Assembly: GCA_900155495.1 (NCBI GenBank)
Contig: FTLJ01000395.1
Coordinates: 1 to 64,000, forward strand
Origin: Porogramme epimiltina
Taxonomy: Eukaryota > Basidiomycota > Agaricomycetes > Polyporales > Polyporaceae
Reading direction: 5' to 3'
DNA length: 64,000 bases
Shown here: positions 50,484 through 61,450 of the stretch, one piece after another
Numbering within the stretch: the first letter of the stretch is position 1
Layout: each line of letters begins with the position of its first letter
The notes under the pieces: generated by a model
Database searches by the model: none
What the model saw: only the letters and a program-made list of their open reading frames with translations
What the model was told of the DNA's origin: nothing
Made by a program: the position numbers and the translations under genes

Positions 50484-52276
50484 CTACAACGAGCCATACT
50501 TCTCCCTAGCCTCCTTCTCAAACTTAACGCAGTCCACGACCACGCCCTCCGTCCGGCTCTTCTCTGCCGCGAAGACGGCGAGGTGGCTCCTGAGCACGTC
50601 CGTTACGTCCGTGCCGAGCAGCTCCTGCTGCCCGGTGCGGACGGCGTCGACGAAGGTGCTGATCAGGCCAAGGTCGCCCCCGCCGTGTCCACCACCCTCG
50701 TCCTTCGGCACGTGGTGCGTGGTCTTGCGGGTACGGAAGTTGGTGACGGTGAACGTGTTCATGTCGCCGACGAGCTCGCCGTACGCGAAGTGCAGGCGCG
50801 TCTGGCGCTCGCAGATGAGCTCCGTGTGCGCGACCATCGTGAAGGACGCAGTCGCGCCGTTCGAGAACTCGAAGTTGACGACCTGCGGCAGGAGCAGGGG
50901 CAGAAGGCGGCGGCCGACGCGGTCAGAACACGGCGAGATCTGCGGGGGACAGGGGGGACACGCGCGCACCTGGTTGTCGCAGACGTCATTGTCGCACTCG
51001 TATACGCACCGCCCGTACGGGCCGGTCTGCAGCGCGGCGGTGACGCTCTCGACGTCGGGCACGCCCTCGACGATGACCGACGCTGGCCAGCCGGTGTTAC
51101 CTCGGACCACGGGGTCGGCGTACACTGCGCAAGGAGCGGGCGTTAGCCAGGGTTCCACCCAGAGATAAGTGGGGCAAGCGTCCGCGGGCCCGACCGGGGG
51201 TCGGGCCGCGCGCGCGCACCTTTCTTCGCGCTGTACGCGCAGTCGCGCTCGTGTGCACAGTCGAGGCAGCGCGTCGCGGCGCCTGCCTTTGGCGGCTTCC
51301 TGTCCTTGCGGAAGTGCTGCAGGGAGCCAAAGGACGAGACCCGGGTCGGGCTGCCGGGCGCGAGCCAGTGACAGAGGATGTCGACATCGCTGCGGGCCAC
51401 GGCGGTGCGTGGGGCAGGCGCGTGGCACATAGGGGCGTCAGCGTTCGAGGGTCGCCGCGAGGCGCGGGCGCGCGGGGCGAGAGAGGGGAGATGAGACGCA
51501 CTGGCAGCTCTTGGTCATGAGCGAGAAGCAGCTGTCCGCCTCGCGGGCCCAGTTTCCGCGGACGTAGGAGTGCGCGAAGTGGTAGTAGCCCACAGGCTCG
51601 ATGTGCACCGCGTTGATGAGCGGACCCAGCTCGCCGGAGCGGACGACTTCGGTGACGGCCCTGCTGTACGGCGAGTATCTCAGGACTGGGAACGAAGCGG
51701 GGAGATTAGTGCCCGGAACTTGGCTGTGCCACCTGCGTGCTTGCTGGTGGACGCACCGTGGCCCATTCCGAAGATGATACCCGCCTTCTTGACGGCGGCC
51801 TCTATCTTAACGCAGTCCTCAAGGGACGTAGCCATGGGCTTCTCACACAGGATGTGGTATCCCTGTGCGGCGAAGGCGAGGGTGACCTCAAGATGCATCT
51901 TGTCCTGGACGGCGATAATGACAGCATCTGCGAGACGTTTTCCGATGGCCTGGAGGGTGTCTGCAGAAGCCTTGAGTAGATCCTGCCAGGTGTCGAAGAC
52001 GAGGGTCTGATCGAGCGAATGTGCCTCGGCGACGATCTTCTGCGTAAGGCTGCGCGGTTCCGCAATAGCGACGATTTTGCATTTCGTGGGCTCCTGCAGC
52101 GCGTAGGCGGCGTATCCCTGTGGAGAAGCGTCGATCGGGTGTTGCGTAAGGATTCATCGGGGGATAGTTGGCGAGGGCGGGAGAGCGGGACGCACCCGGC
52201 CACGCTGCCCACAGCCTATGATGGCGAGCTTGAGGGGCTCATCGCTGGGAGGAAAGCTACCGAAACTGTGAGGCAT
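50484..52276 (-). CDS. Gfo/Idh/MocA family oxidoreductase
   Basis: NAD(P)-dependent dehydrogenase of the glucose-fructose oxidoreductase/inositol dehydrogenase family. The Rossmann motif LAIIGCGQRGRGYAAYAL is split by an intron at about 52109-52193. It is followed by IVAIAEPR and by the family signature CEKPMATS with the catalytic-region Lys near 51830. The C-terminal domain begins around HDVDILCHWLAPGSP, with cysteine-rich inserts (CLDCAHERDC, ECDNDVCDN) not typical of bacterial members. The protein ends FEKEAREKYGSL. About seven exons, near 440 residues. I chose ATG 52276 because MPHSFGSFPPSDEPLKL places the Rossmann motif close to the N-terminus. An in-frame upstream ATG would add about 30 residues. 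Substrate unknown. Confidence 0.85.
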
Positions 52277-52923
52277 GGCGTGTCGCGACGAGGAATTCGA
52301 CAAGGTGCCGGGGAGCCTGATAGAGCGACGCCATGCGCTTTTAGCAGCCTCGGCGAGTGGGACAGGCATCACGGTCCGATGACTGCAAATAGGTTTTGCT
52401 ATTGAGTGTTGTCGGCGAGCCTGGGCGGGAACGCTGCGCCGCACGCAGACCACGCCCCCAACGTCAGATAGAGCGGGGCAGCTGACGGCAAAGAATGAGA
52501 CGGGACCTACGCAAGGTTTGCCGAACCAAGACGGCACAGGAATGGGGAGAACGAGTCCCTGATCGCACTCTCGCGACCAACCAGCGCACCGCGATTGCGC
52601 ACCGTGCGTCGGCTCGTCTCGGCCCCCCGACTATAACTTTACCAATCATGCGTTGATACGAGCCCATGCCTCACAAAACTCGCAAAGATAAAGCTCGGCC
52701 AGATAGAGTTGGCCTCCGTGAGGTCTGCACGGGCCGTGCGGGGAGCCTTCAGTACCAAGGTGCATTAGACGGCGAGCGCGGCACGCCTGCAAACGGACCC
52801 GTCTTTGAAGTCGCACTGACGAATGTTTTACGCCTGTCGATGTGTGTGATCACGTGCGCATTGAGGCTCCCAGCGCCTACGTGAGGCCCGGTGCCTCGAA
52901 GACAGCGCTGGTCACTGAGGCGC
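52277..52923. promoter_or_regulatory. Divergent intergenic region, oxidoreductase / mitochondrial protein
   Basis: 647 bp between start codons. A CACGTG-like TCACGTGCG occurs near 52851. No exon recognised. Confidence 0.35.
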
Positions 52924-54326
52924 ATGCCTCGTCTCATTCCTCGACTCCTCCGTAACCTTCAACTTGCGCGCGCGCGGGGCCCGCGACTGCCGAAACAAAG
53001 GCCCCTGACCCCGCCAGCTAAAAAATACTCGTATACGCGTCCTGAAGATGTTGACATCACATACCGCGGTCACGACCGGTCGATACTTCTGGATCGTACC
53101 GTCCTCCGTAACGTTTACCGACATGCTCGTTTTCGACGACGAAAGGAGAAGGCTGAGAGCGGACGGAGTGCAAGGGCTATGACAAAGGAGGAGAGGTCAT
53201 TCTACGCTAACCCTTATTGTAAGTCCATCTTTTCTGCGGGCTTCACCTGGATATTCATGTGGATGAAAGTGAGGATTCTGGCAAGTCCCATACGAAGGTG
53301 TTTTGAGTCGGGGTGGGCGCTACCACGAGGTCCGTATGAGCACACGCATTCACCTATCGTTGTGCTGAACGCAGTTGTCAAGATTTAATGATCCGGTTAG
53401 CGTCAGTGTTGGTTCCAGGAGACCAGCCAAGATCTGTATTCCTTCCAGTTGGGATTGAGCATCCCGCATTCCGACCATTCAAGGGAGGCCAGTCACATTA
53501 TGTACTTTGCTGGAAGCCTGTTGTCGACGCACTACAGGACTCAGGTGGGCCTGGTACCGCTTGCCGCGCGTTCGCGTTGATCTTTATGCTTGTCATAGGA
53601 ACCTATAGGCGATGGAAGCCCGAAAACATACGAAAGCACTCGATGCACCCACTGGTCGTGCAACAAATCGGACATGCGCTACGGCTCCGTGTCATACAGG
53701 AGCTCCAGATTCTTGCGCGACAACTACGCAGGAGACTGCGACCCCGTACTCCACCAGTCCTGAGGAGGCTCACTCGCGCAGAATGGGACGCGATTAGGTC
53801 CTCCGGGACTATCCCCTTCCAGAACGCGGTCGCTGTTCTAGTTATACCTCCCGTGAACAGAAATCCGGACACCAAACAGCGTCCAGAGCCTAATTACACG
53901 TCAATACCTCACATAGAAGACCTGCAACCTGCCCCAAAGACGTTCCGAGAGACCCATCCGTCGTCTGTATTATGCCCCGCATCTGAAGGCACCGGGTGGT
54001 CGCTTGTAGATGGTTCAAAACTCCTTCCGCCGGTCCAAGCTCCACTTTACCATGGTGCCACTCTCTTCCCTTCCCCAACACAAAGGGCTGCGTTACATGC
54101 CGCTGTACTCCAGGTACTGGGAGCAGAACATGAAGCTCGACACCGAGTTCGTGCCCAGAAGATCGTGAGCGCGGGGCAGGATCAAGGGGGACGTAGAGGC
54201 AGTCACGCAGTACTCATTTGCTCGGACGAGACAACACTCTTAAGGGGCGACACGGTCCCACTGGCTGTCGCACTGTGGAGGTTACGGATGTGGGAGACTG
54301 CAGCCACGGACGACTCATCTTCATAA
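52924..54326 (+). CDS. Unidentified protein with mitochondrial presequence
   Basis: Three exons, about 430 residues. The N-terminus MPRLIPRLLRNLQLARARG is Arg/Leu-rich without acids, a strong mitochondrial targeting signal. The mature part starts with YTRPEDVDITYRGHDRSILLDRTVLRNVYRHARFRRRKEK, very basic. The second small exon gives LRILASPIRRCFESGWALPR. The long last exon (about 53388-54326) has further basic helices (LRLRVIQELQILARQLRRRLRPR) and a C-terminal segment ending in LAVALWRLRMWE. Basic composition and targeting suggest an RNA- or ribosome-associated matrix protein, but I do not recognise the family and assign no function. Both introns appear to end in AAG (GAAAG near 53271, TCAAG near 53386). 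Confidence 0.7.
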
Positions 54327-54455
54327 ACGGGATATCACATACCTTCGCACACCTCAGCCCACTGTTTACAATACTCCCACTCGATAGAGATCCTACCAGT
54401 ACAATATCAATTGCTCGGGATAATCGTCCACTCGTACATTGTACACCTGCGTGTC

Positions 54456-55426
54456 CTATGCGTCGACTGCCATCGCCACCGCCTCTACGCTCTTCTTCAC
54501 ATCCGTCCCCAAGACCTCCTTACCCTGCCAGAACTTCGGGAGCTGGTCTCCGGGCACGAACAATCGCTCGACCTTGTCCTCGGTGATTACGCACATACGA
54601 ATGACGCCTCCCGACGAACCATCACGGGACATTGCGAGCGAAAGTGCTATAGCGCGGACGTACGCGGTCAGCAGCAGCACGACGGAGGCACGACAACCAA
54701 GGGATCGACGATACGCACTGTTCTTCACGAACTCAACCGTCTGGTCGCGATCCCAGCCTTCCTGGTATGTCGCGTCGCAGTAGCCGTACACATACGTCGA
54801 GCCTGAGCCGCCGATCGCCCACGGTTGCCGGAAGAGGCCTCCGCCGAGGGGGATGTTGTACACGCTGGGGCCGACCTCCTTGTCCCAGCCAGCGACGATA
54901 ATTCCTGCGGATAGCGCGTCCTTGTTGTCGTAGCAGAGCTTCTGGAACATTGTTGCTGCTGTGTGCACTGGCGGGGGCGCGCCGCTCATTTGTCTGTGTG
55001 AGGGAGGAGTATCAGTATAAGAAGACATCCGTGCTTGGTGCGAGGTGGGACGTACGTGTGGATCTGGAGGTAATAGTGCACAATATCTGCGATTGCTTGA
55101 GTGTCTGCGGCCGAGCCTGACCGACAGCAGTAGATACGGTCGTGCACATGCGTCAGCTTGTCCGTTACACGGTTCGCCTGAGCAATACATTGTTGAGCAA
55201 ATGCACCGAAGGATTGTAAAAGGGGATCATCGCACAATGTAGCTGCCTGTAGTTGTTCGACTGTCTGCGCCGACAACAACACCACCTTTGAACTGGACGG
55301 CCATGATCGAGGTCTGAATTTGGGGAAGTAGATTAACATGGGATTCCCTGCGAACGCAATTGGCGTGAGGCTTACACCGAGGTTAACCTCGCCAGACTTC
55401 AGGCGGGCGATATCAATAGTTTCCAT
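54456..55426 (-). CDS. PRE3: 20S proteasome subunit beta-1 (caspase-like, PRE3/PSMB6)
   Basis: Catalytic N-terminal-nucleophile hydrolase of the inner ring. A 17-residue propeptide, [17 protein letters not shown], is followed by the active-site Thr. The Gly-Thr cleavage point coincides exactly with an intron (GGT|GTAAGC ... TTCAG|ACC), after which [23 protein letters not shown] begins. Further landmarks: [70 protein letters not shown] and [15 protein letters not shown]. Thr1, Asp17 and Lys33 equivalents are present. About six exons. It diverges from RPN12 with 222 bp between starts. Confidence 0.96.
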
Positions 55427-55648
55427 GATTGTAGAGGTGGGGCGTTAAAAGGGAGGTGGGGAATGGGACGCGAAGAAGAATGAGTAGAGGAGGAGGAGCG
55501 GCGAGCGCGGGCTTCAGGAAGTCGTTGTGGCTGAAGGGGTGACGCGTCGACGCGCGTCGTGGGCGCTTCACTGTACACACCTCCTCTCCCCTCCGAACTT
55601 CCTGCTTTCTGTATACTTCCCTCTGCCTGTGCCCCCAAAACACCCACG
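55427..55648. promoter_or_regulatory. Bidirectional proteasome promoter PRE3 / RPN12 with 12 bp palindrome
   Basis: 222 bp between divergent start codons of two proteasome genes. It contains CGCGTCGACGCG (55543-55554), a perfect palindrome made of overlapping inverted copies of TCGACGCG. The same octamer occurs in the PRE10/NUP82 promoter. I see no copy of the yeast PACE element GGTGGCAAA. Confidence 0.5.
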
Positions 55649-56747
55649 ATGGCGCCCCCACAATTGATGCAGCTGGCCCAGCAGGCAAAACAAGCATTCG
55701 TGGCCGGGAACCTACAACAGACTGGTCAACTCCTGGCAAAGCTGAAGGTGTGCCTCTCTTCGATCAGGTTAATTAGAGCATATAACTCATGTCCTCAATG
55801 GATGCGCTAGATTGCCCTCACTGAGGCTGGGCTGCTAGTTCCAATGGGAAACCCGAATCCCCAAGACCTGGTTCTTGCTCGTGAGTCTTATGCATGATCC
55901 CGATTAAAGCGGGGTAACCAACCGACTACCTCCCGCCACAGGTGACATTCTCGAAGTGGGCGCATTCTGGAGTATCCGCGCGAAAGACATCCCCTCCTTT
56001 GACCGGTACTTCTCCCAACTCCAAACATTCTATAATGACTACAGGTACGTCCTCCGTTCAATACGCCCCCGTATATGCGCACTAACTTCATCCTGAACGC
56101 GTCCGAAGCTCCGTCCTCCCCCCATCTCAACGCGAATACCCCCTGCGCGGCTTGAACCTCATCCGCTTGCTCACGCAGAACCGCATCGCCGATTTCCACA
56201 CCACGCTCGAATCTCTACCTCTCCCCGCCGACTCGCGCACGTCAAACCCGTTCATCGCGCACCCAATCAACCTCGAGCAGTGGCTCATGGAGGGCAGCTA
56301 CAGCAAGGTGTGGAACGCGCGAGAAGAGGCACCTGCGGAGGAGTACAAATTCTTCGTAGACAGCTTGATGGGCACCATTCGGTACGTGCGGTCAGGTGTC
56401 GGCGTACGAGTTATCCCTAATTACAGTTTCTCATCTACCGTGCCTACAGTAATGAGATTGCTAGCTGCGAGGAGGCAGCATATGACAGCCTTCCTTTGAA
56501 GGATGCAGCGACGCTCCTGTTCTTCAAGAGCCAGTCTGAGCTCCTCACTTTCGCTCAGCAGGTACGTGCGATCTAGTTCGTTCTGGGCGGGCGCTGACTA
56601 CAGCTTGTGTAGCGAGGTTGGCAGGTTGATATCACTGCCGGAAAGATTCACTTCGCAAAGAAGACCGAGGAGAAGGTGGAGATTCCAAAGGAGAGACTTA
56701 TTTCAGCGAATCTGCAGTATGCGCGCGAGCTAGAGCAGATTGTGTAA
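55649..56747 (+). CDS. RPN12: 26S proteasome regulatory subunit RPN12 (PSMD8)
   Basis: Lid subunit of the 19S particle. Its incorporation completes lid assembly. Exons read [77 protein letters not shown], then the long exon with [23 protein letters not shown] and [20 protein letters not shown], and the PCI/winged-helix end [16 protein letters not shown] ... [17 protein letters not shown]. Six exons. The helical repeats and PCI domain are complete and the length fits the family. Convergent with PRE10, 145 bp between stops. Confidence 0.95.
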
Positions 56748-56892
56748 TTTAGGACCTCGGACAATACGTACACTCTCTTTGTTGTGTTATTATCAGACGA
56801 CTGCAGACATGGATGATCAATATTGTCTTGTACATTGGCTGGGGTGCCGTCGTCCGGTTGTGTCCGTATAGATTACATTGGAAGGTCTGCAA

Positions 56893-57956
56893 CTACTCGA
56901 AGTTCTCCAATGCCTCCTTCGCCTTCCTCGATGCCTCGTCGAAGAGATCTTTTGGCACCGGTTGGTGGATGCCGTTCGTCTCGTCACCTACCCAGGACAT
57001 CTCGAGCTCGAAGTCTTTCTCCTTCGCATCGTCATGTACGAGGTAGATACTAGTAGCGGTGAGCAACGTGGTGGCATAGAACGAAATCAATTCTACGTAC
57101 ATCCTGGCCGCTTCCGTCACCGCGTCCCGCATTGTAAGCTCAGAGAACTTAAGCTTCTCTAGCTCAGTCTTTGCGAGTTGGCGGCCCTTGCCCACAGCAG
57201 CGCCGCGGTATCCCTGTTCAAAAATGAGAGACCGATCATGTCATCAATGTGAGACACAAACGCACGTATGAGACGCCACTTGGCTCGACCACGAAGAGCG
57301 CGGGACCATCCTTGTCAACGGCACCAAGGATTGTACTGCATCCAAACGGCCGGACAGAAGAATACAGGGTGTATGCCTGAACATACAATCCTACACGGTC
57401 TACAACGTACTTGAGACTAGTGAGCGAGTTATACAATAAGTCACGCAATGTGGGTACTTACTTGGAGGGTGGGAGGTGCGCGGTACTGCTCTCGGAAGCT
57501 AGAAGCCTCATCTCGTGCGCGATTGGAAAGTTGCCTGCCGTCTGCGAGGTAGCCTGCCGATGCCTGACAATTACAGGTTGAGAAAAGAGGAGAGCCGGTT
57601 GTAAAAGGAGCGCACCAAGCCGATGTGCTTGTCTACTGTTTGTATCCGCCGATTGGACTCGGGCATGAGCAGCTTAGAATGTACAAGCTTCTCCACAGCT
57701 AGGACGACGCCGTCCTTCACGCGGAGACCGATGGCAGTCCTAAACAATCGTGATATATATTCAGTAATATGCGCAAGTCACAGGAGGTTGATACACACCC
57801 TGAGTTCTCGACTGCCTTGTTCGCATATTCCACCTATGCATTGGCGTTAGCGAAACCTGCAGTACTCATACGCGTCTTGGATCGCACCTGGAATATACGG
57901 CCATCGGGAGAGTAGGTACTTGCTGAGAGATCGTATCCGGTTCCGATGGATGTCAT
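56893..57956 (-). CDS. PRE10: 20S proteasome subunit alpha-7 (PRE10/PSMA3)
   Basis: Structural alpha-ring subunit. ATG 57956 opens [27 protein letters not shown], the alpha-type signature, followed by [57 protein letters not shown] and the middle block [71 protein letters not shown] and the acidic C-terminus with EMSWVGDE identify alpha-7. About seven exons. The yeast protein has a longer acidic tail, whereas this one ends at LENFE. It diverges from NUP82 with 243 bp between starts. Confidence 0.95.
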
Positions 57957-58199
57957 GGCAAGTTGTCGAATGTACGAGGGATGGAGGAAGAAGGAAGAAG
58001 TGGCGGAGGGGATTCCGTATAGCAGCGGAGGGCAGGACGCGCAACCCTCGCCATCGACGCGTGCGCGTGAGAATCACCTGCCGCCTTGAGCGAGTCGCGT
58101 ACTAGCGTCAAATGACCGCGTTCCCCGCGGTGCGCGTCCTCGAACCTGAGAGCCCATCCCAACACCCCCCACTGCTCGTGTCCCGTTCCTGCTATCACC
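57957..58199. promoter_or_regulatory. Bidirectional promoter PRE10 / NUP82
   Basis: 243 bp between start codons. It contains TCGACGCG (58054-58061) inside TCGACGCGTGCGCGTGAG, sharing this octamer with the PRE3/RPN12 promoter and with the promoter at 17856-17863. No TATA box seen. Confidence 0.45.
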
Positions 58200-61100
58200 A
58201 TGGGCTTCGACGAAGACTGGGACGCGCTATTCAACGATCACCCTGTCCTCTCTCTTCCTAAGAGCGTCTCTGGGCCCGCCGGCAAGGGCGAAGCGGCCCT
58301 GCACTTGTCTCTGAGTTCCCTTCCAGACTTCGTCGACGCCGATCCCGTAGACGACAAACCTACGCCATCAGGTCGAAGACAAGCTGTTGCGGTTAAGGAT
58401 GCAGACCTAATCTTCGCGGTTGGTTCTGAAATCCGGATAATGCCTCTTGGCGATTCTAAGACGGCTAGGAGTACGTCTCAAAAAGCCTACAAGGTGCGTG
58501 GTGTGGCGCGGACCCCGCGCGGTGCGCTGTTGAACTTAACAGACGTGCGCAGACACTACACACGCCAAACATCCAGTTTGAGATCCACCAAATTGCACTG
58601 AACCCCAATGGGAAGCTTCTCGCTGTTGCAGGAGCCTTCCAGGTGGCGGTTGTGGTTCTGCCTCGAACAGGCCTCAATAAGCTTGTTACTACAACAGTTG
58701 ATTGCAAGTACGTCCTCGACATCTTCCCATTGTCATATTTATTCAAGTACGAGCAGGTCAATACAAGTAGGACAGTACTACCACGCTGCAGATTCCGCAG
58801 TACCTGTGGCTAAGGTCGACTGGCACCCTTGGGGTCAGGGCGGTTCGACATTAATGGTAATGACAACAGACGGGAAGCTTAGGTATGTTGGTTCGTTCGT
58901 CGCACGTATCACCACCCATCGACTCAGAGCGCAGGGAATACGACATTTCTGTTGATGCCGACGAGCCTCAACAAGTCCTGTCCTTTGTCGTGGAACGACT
59001 GTCTCGCGTCACTTATGCGGGCGAAGGACGAGAAGTGGCTTCTTTTACTCTTGGCAAGGGGAGGGCGGATTGGGGTCCTTTGACTATCTACGCCCTCATG
59101 AAAGAAGGGGACATCATCGCAATGTGCCCTTACATGCCGCAGAATGCGTGAGTAGAGAAATACTTTCCACCGGACCTGAATGACCCGCTCACGCGTCTAT
59201 CCCAGTTCAATCCCATCTAATTACTTACATGCGCTGGAGTGCTATGTCTCTGCCAAACAAGAATTCCTTTCCCGCTCCCTCTCATCGTCAACGGAAGATG
59301 TTGGTCGAACGAACACGGAAGAACTCTCACTTTTGTACAGCTATCAGCACAAATACGTCAAGGCTCTATTGAAGCAACTACCTCCTGGAACAACCTGGCC
59401 GGGGGCTACTCGTTTGGTGCCAATGCATCCGCCTCCCACCTTCAAGTCGTCACGGACACGGCAGGGTCCCTTTTTGCTCCAACCCTCGCCAAGAAACTTG
59501 GATGGAAGTGAGGGCGGAGACACTACAGATATTATATACATGTCCTTTGGTGACGACACAGCGGAAGACACCGAGGAAGAGACTGAGCGGCTCGGCCTGT
59601 TACTTCTTGCACACCAGGATGGGAAGATAGACGTCTTTTGCGACGTCGAGAAGATCGAGGCACGATGGGACCTGGGTCAGGTATGTTACACCTTGACCTT
59701 GTCGCTGCCATGAGAGCCAAATGCTTCCCTTGCAGGGAACCGACAGAGAACTACCAATGCTCGCTACATATGAATCGATTGACCTCGGCATCGTGTCCAC
59801 TCTCGCAAAAGCAAGCAATTCTGATTCGACGCCCTTGCTGGACCTAATACAGGGAAATCATCCGGTCTTCCATCCCGACCCGATCTATAATGACACTGTA
59901 TATATCTATCATGCCTTCGGCGTTCATGCACTGTACCTTGGACCTGTGGTAAAAAGTCTAGCAGCTATTTTGCATGAAGACGACGACCACAAAACGGAGA
60001 ACGGGGACGCAGAACGGGCTCTTATGAGAGCCACGAAAAAGGCACAAGTGCAGCCGGTCCTACTTACCTTTTCTGTCGAACAAAAGTTCGTACACATTTG
60101 TGCACTGTGCTATATTCCACTGACCAGTGATCGACTAGATGCTCGACGCCGGTAGTTGGGATCACTGTGCCCAACGACGTCTACCTCACTTACAGCATCT
60201 TCACCCTCACGTCCTCTATGCGGATGTCTGTGTTCCCTCTCAATCTCCGTTCAGAAGCATCCTACACCGCCGAGCAGGAGCCACAGCAGCAACCCGAAAA
60301 GCCCCTCAACGCCCTCTCCCTCCCGACACTTTCAACGCTTTCCACGTCCGTAGCAGATCCGGCCGCCATCAAAGTCCTCCCCGCACCCGAACCCGCGCCG
60401 CCCCCAGAAGAGGAAGAGCCGCCCGCATACGTCTCTCTGCTCGCGGCTTCGCCCTGGAAGATCCCCGACGCGATATCTGTGCGCCCCAACGGGCTGCCCT
60501 CGAATCCGCGCCTCTCCCTCCCGCAGCTACCCACGGGCAGCGGCGGGAAAGAGATCGCGCTCACCCCCGACACGCTCCGCTACCTCGGCACGACCGTCGA
60601 GCGGCTCTCCGCGCAGATCGACGAGGCGCAGATCGCGCAGCGCGGCACGGAGGCGCGGGCGGCGCTGCAAAGCCAAGAGTTCCAACGGCAGCGCGAAACG
60701 TGCTCGCACATGCTTGAGAGCATGCATGAGCTACGGGGCCCACGCCTGCAGGAGGTGAGGGAGCGGCTCGCGAAAGCGCAGGAGGAGCAGCGCGCCCTGC
60801 TGGCGCGGACGGAGAGGGTGCTGCAGGGGTTCATGACGCGCGCGAGCCCGGCGGTGAGCGAGAGCGAGGGGAATTGGTTCGAGGAGCTGGGGAGGATGAA
60901 GGTGGACATTGTGGGCGCGGGGAAGTACGACGACCGGTCGTTGGCCGCGAAGATCAAGTCGGTGAGTGGGAATCTTCGTGGACTTTCGGCCGTGGGATGC
61001 TAATGACGGTGCTTGGTAGCTTCGGCGCGAGGTTGACAGGCTATTGCCTCACATGCAGGAGATGAAGGAGAAGGAGACCGCGCGGCGGAAGAGCCTGGAG

Positions 61101-61356
61101 GCCAGGAGAGAGTCGCTCGGGTTGTCGCAGGCGTTCGAACTGGGCAAACGATCTACGGAAGAGTATGTGCCCATTACCTTGCTCCGGAGGACTTATCAAT
61201 TGACTACGATCCCCGCAGACGCACAAAGATGGATACACTGGAGTCTGAGATCCTCAGCCTTGCGCGGAAACTGGACATCACACTCGGACATCCACCATCA
61301 CGACAGCAGCAGGAGCCAGAGCAGAAGACTGGCGCCTCGGAAGCCAATGGCAATTG
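58200..61356 (+). CDS. NUP82: Nucleoporin NUP82/NUP88
   Basis: Cytoplasmic-face nucleoporin that anchors the mRNA export platform. The N-terminal beta-propeller is spread over many exons: MGFDEDWDALFNDHPV, IALNPNGKLLAVAGAFQVAVVVLPR, AKVDWHPWGQGGSTLMVMTTDGKLR, GPLTIYALMKEGDIIAMCPYMP and EERLGLLLLAHQDGKIDVF. This order is typical of Nup82/Nup88. After about 60420 the protein becomes helical, with coiled coils (TLRYLGTTVERLSAQIDEAQIAQRG, REVDRLLPHMQEMKEKETARRKSLEARRESLGL) through which it would bind Nsp1/Nup159 partners. Stop 61354-61356. About ten exons, near 850-900 residues. One GC-rich exon (60170-60980) is alanine- and arginine-rich in all frames; the correct frame continues the coiled coil. 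Confidence 0.88.
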
Positions 61357-61450
61357 ATGATTATCGCACGACCGCACTGTTGTATTTCTAGCTCAGCGAT
61401 GCTTATCACTGGTTACATACTATTACATGGATCCCTAGTGTCGACGACCG

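Noticed and set aside
50583..51168. Two long overlapping plus-strand frames near 50.6-51.2 kb
   Set aside because: Both are antisense to the exons of the Gfo/Idh/MocA oxidoreductase, in a GC-rich region where all frames tend to stay open.
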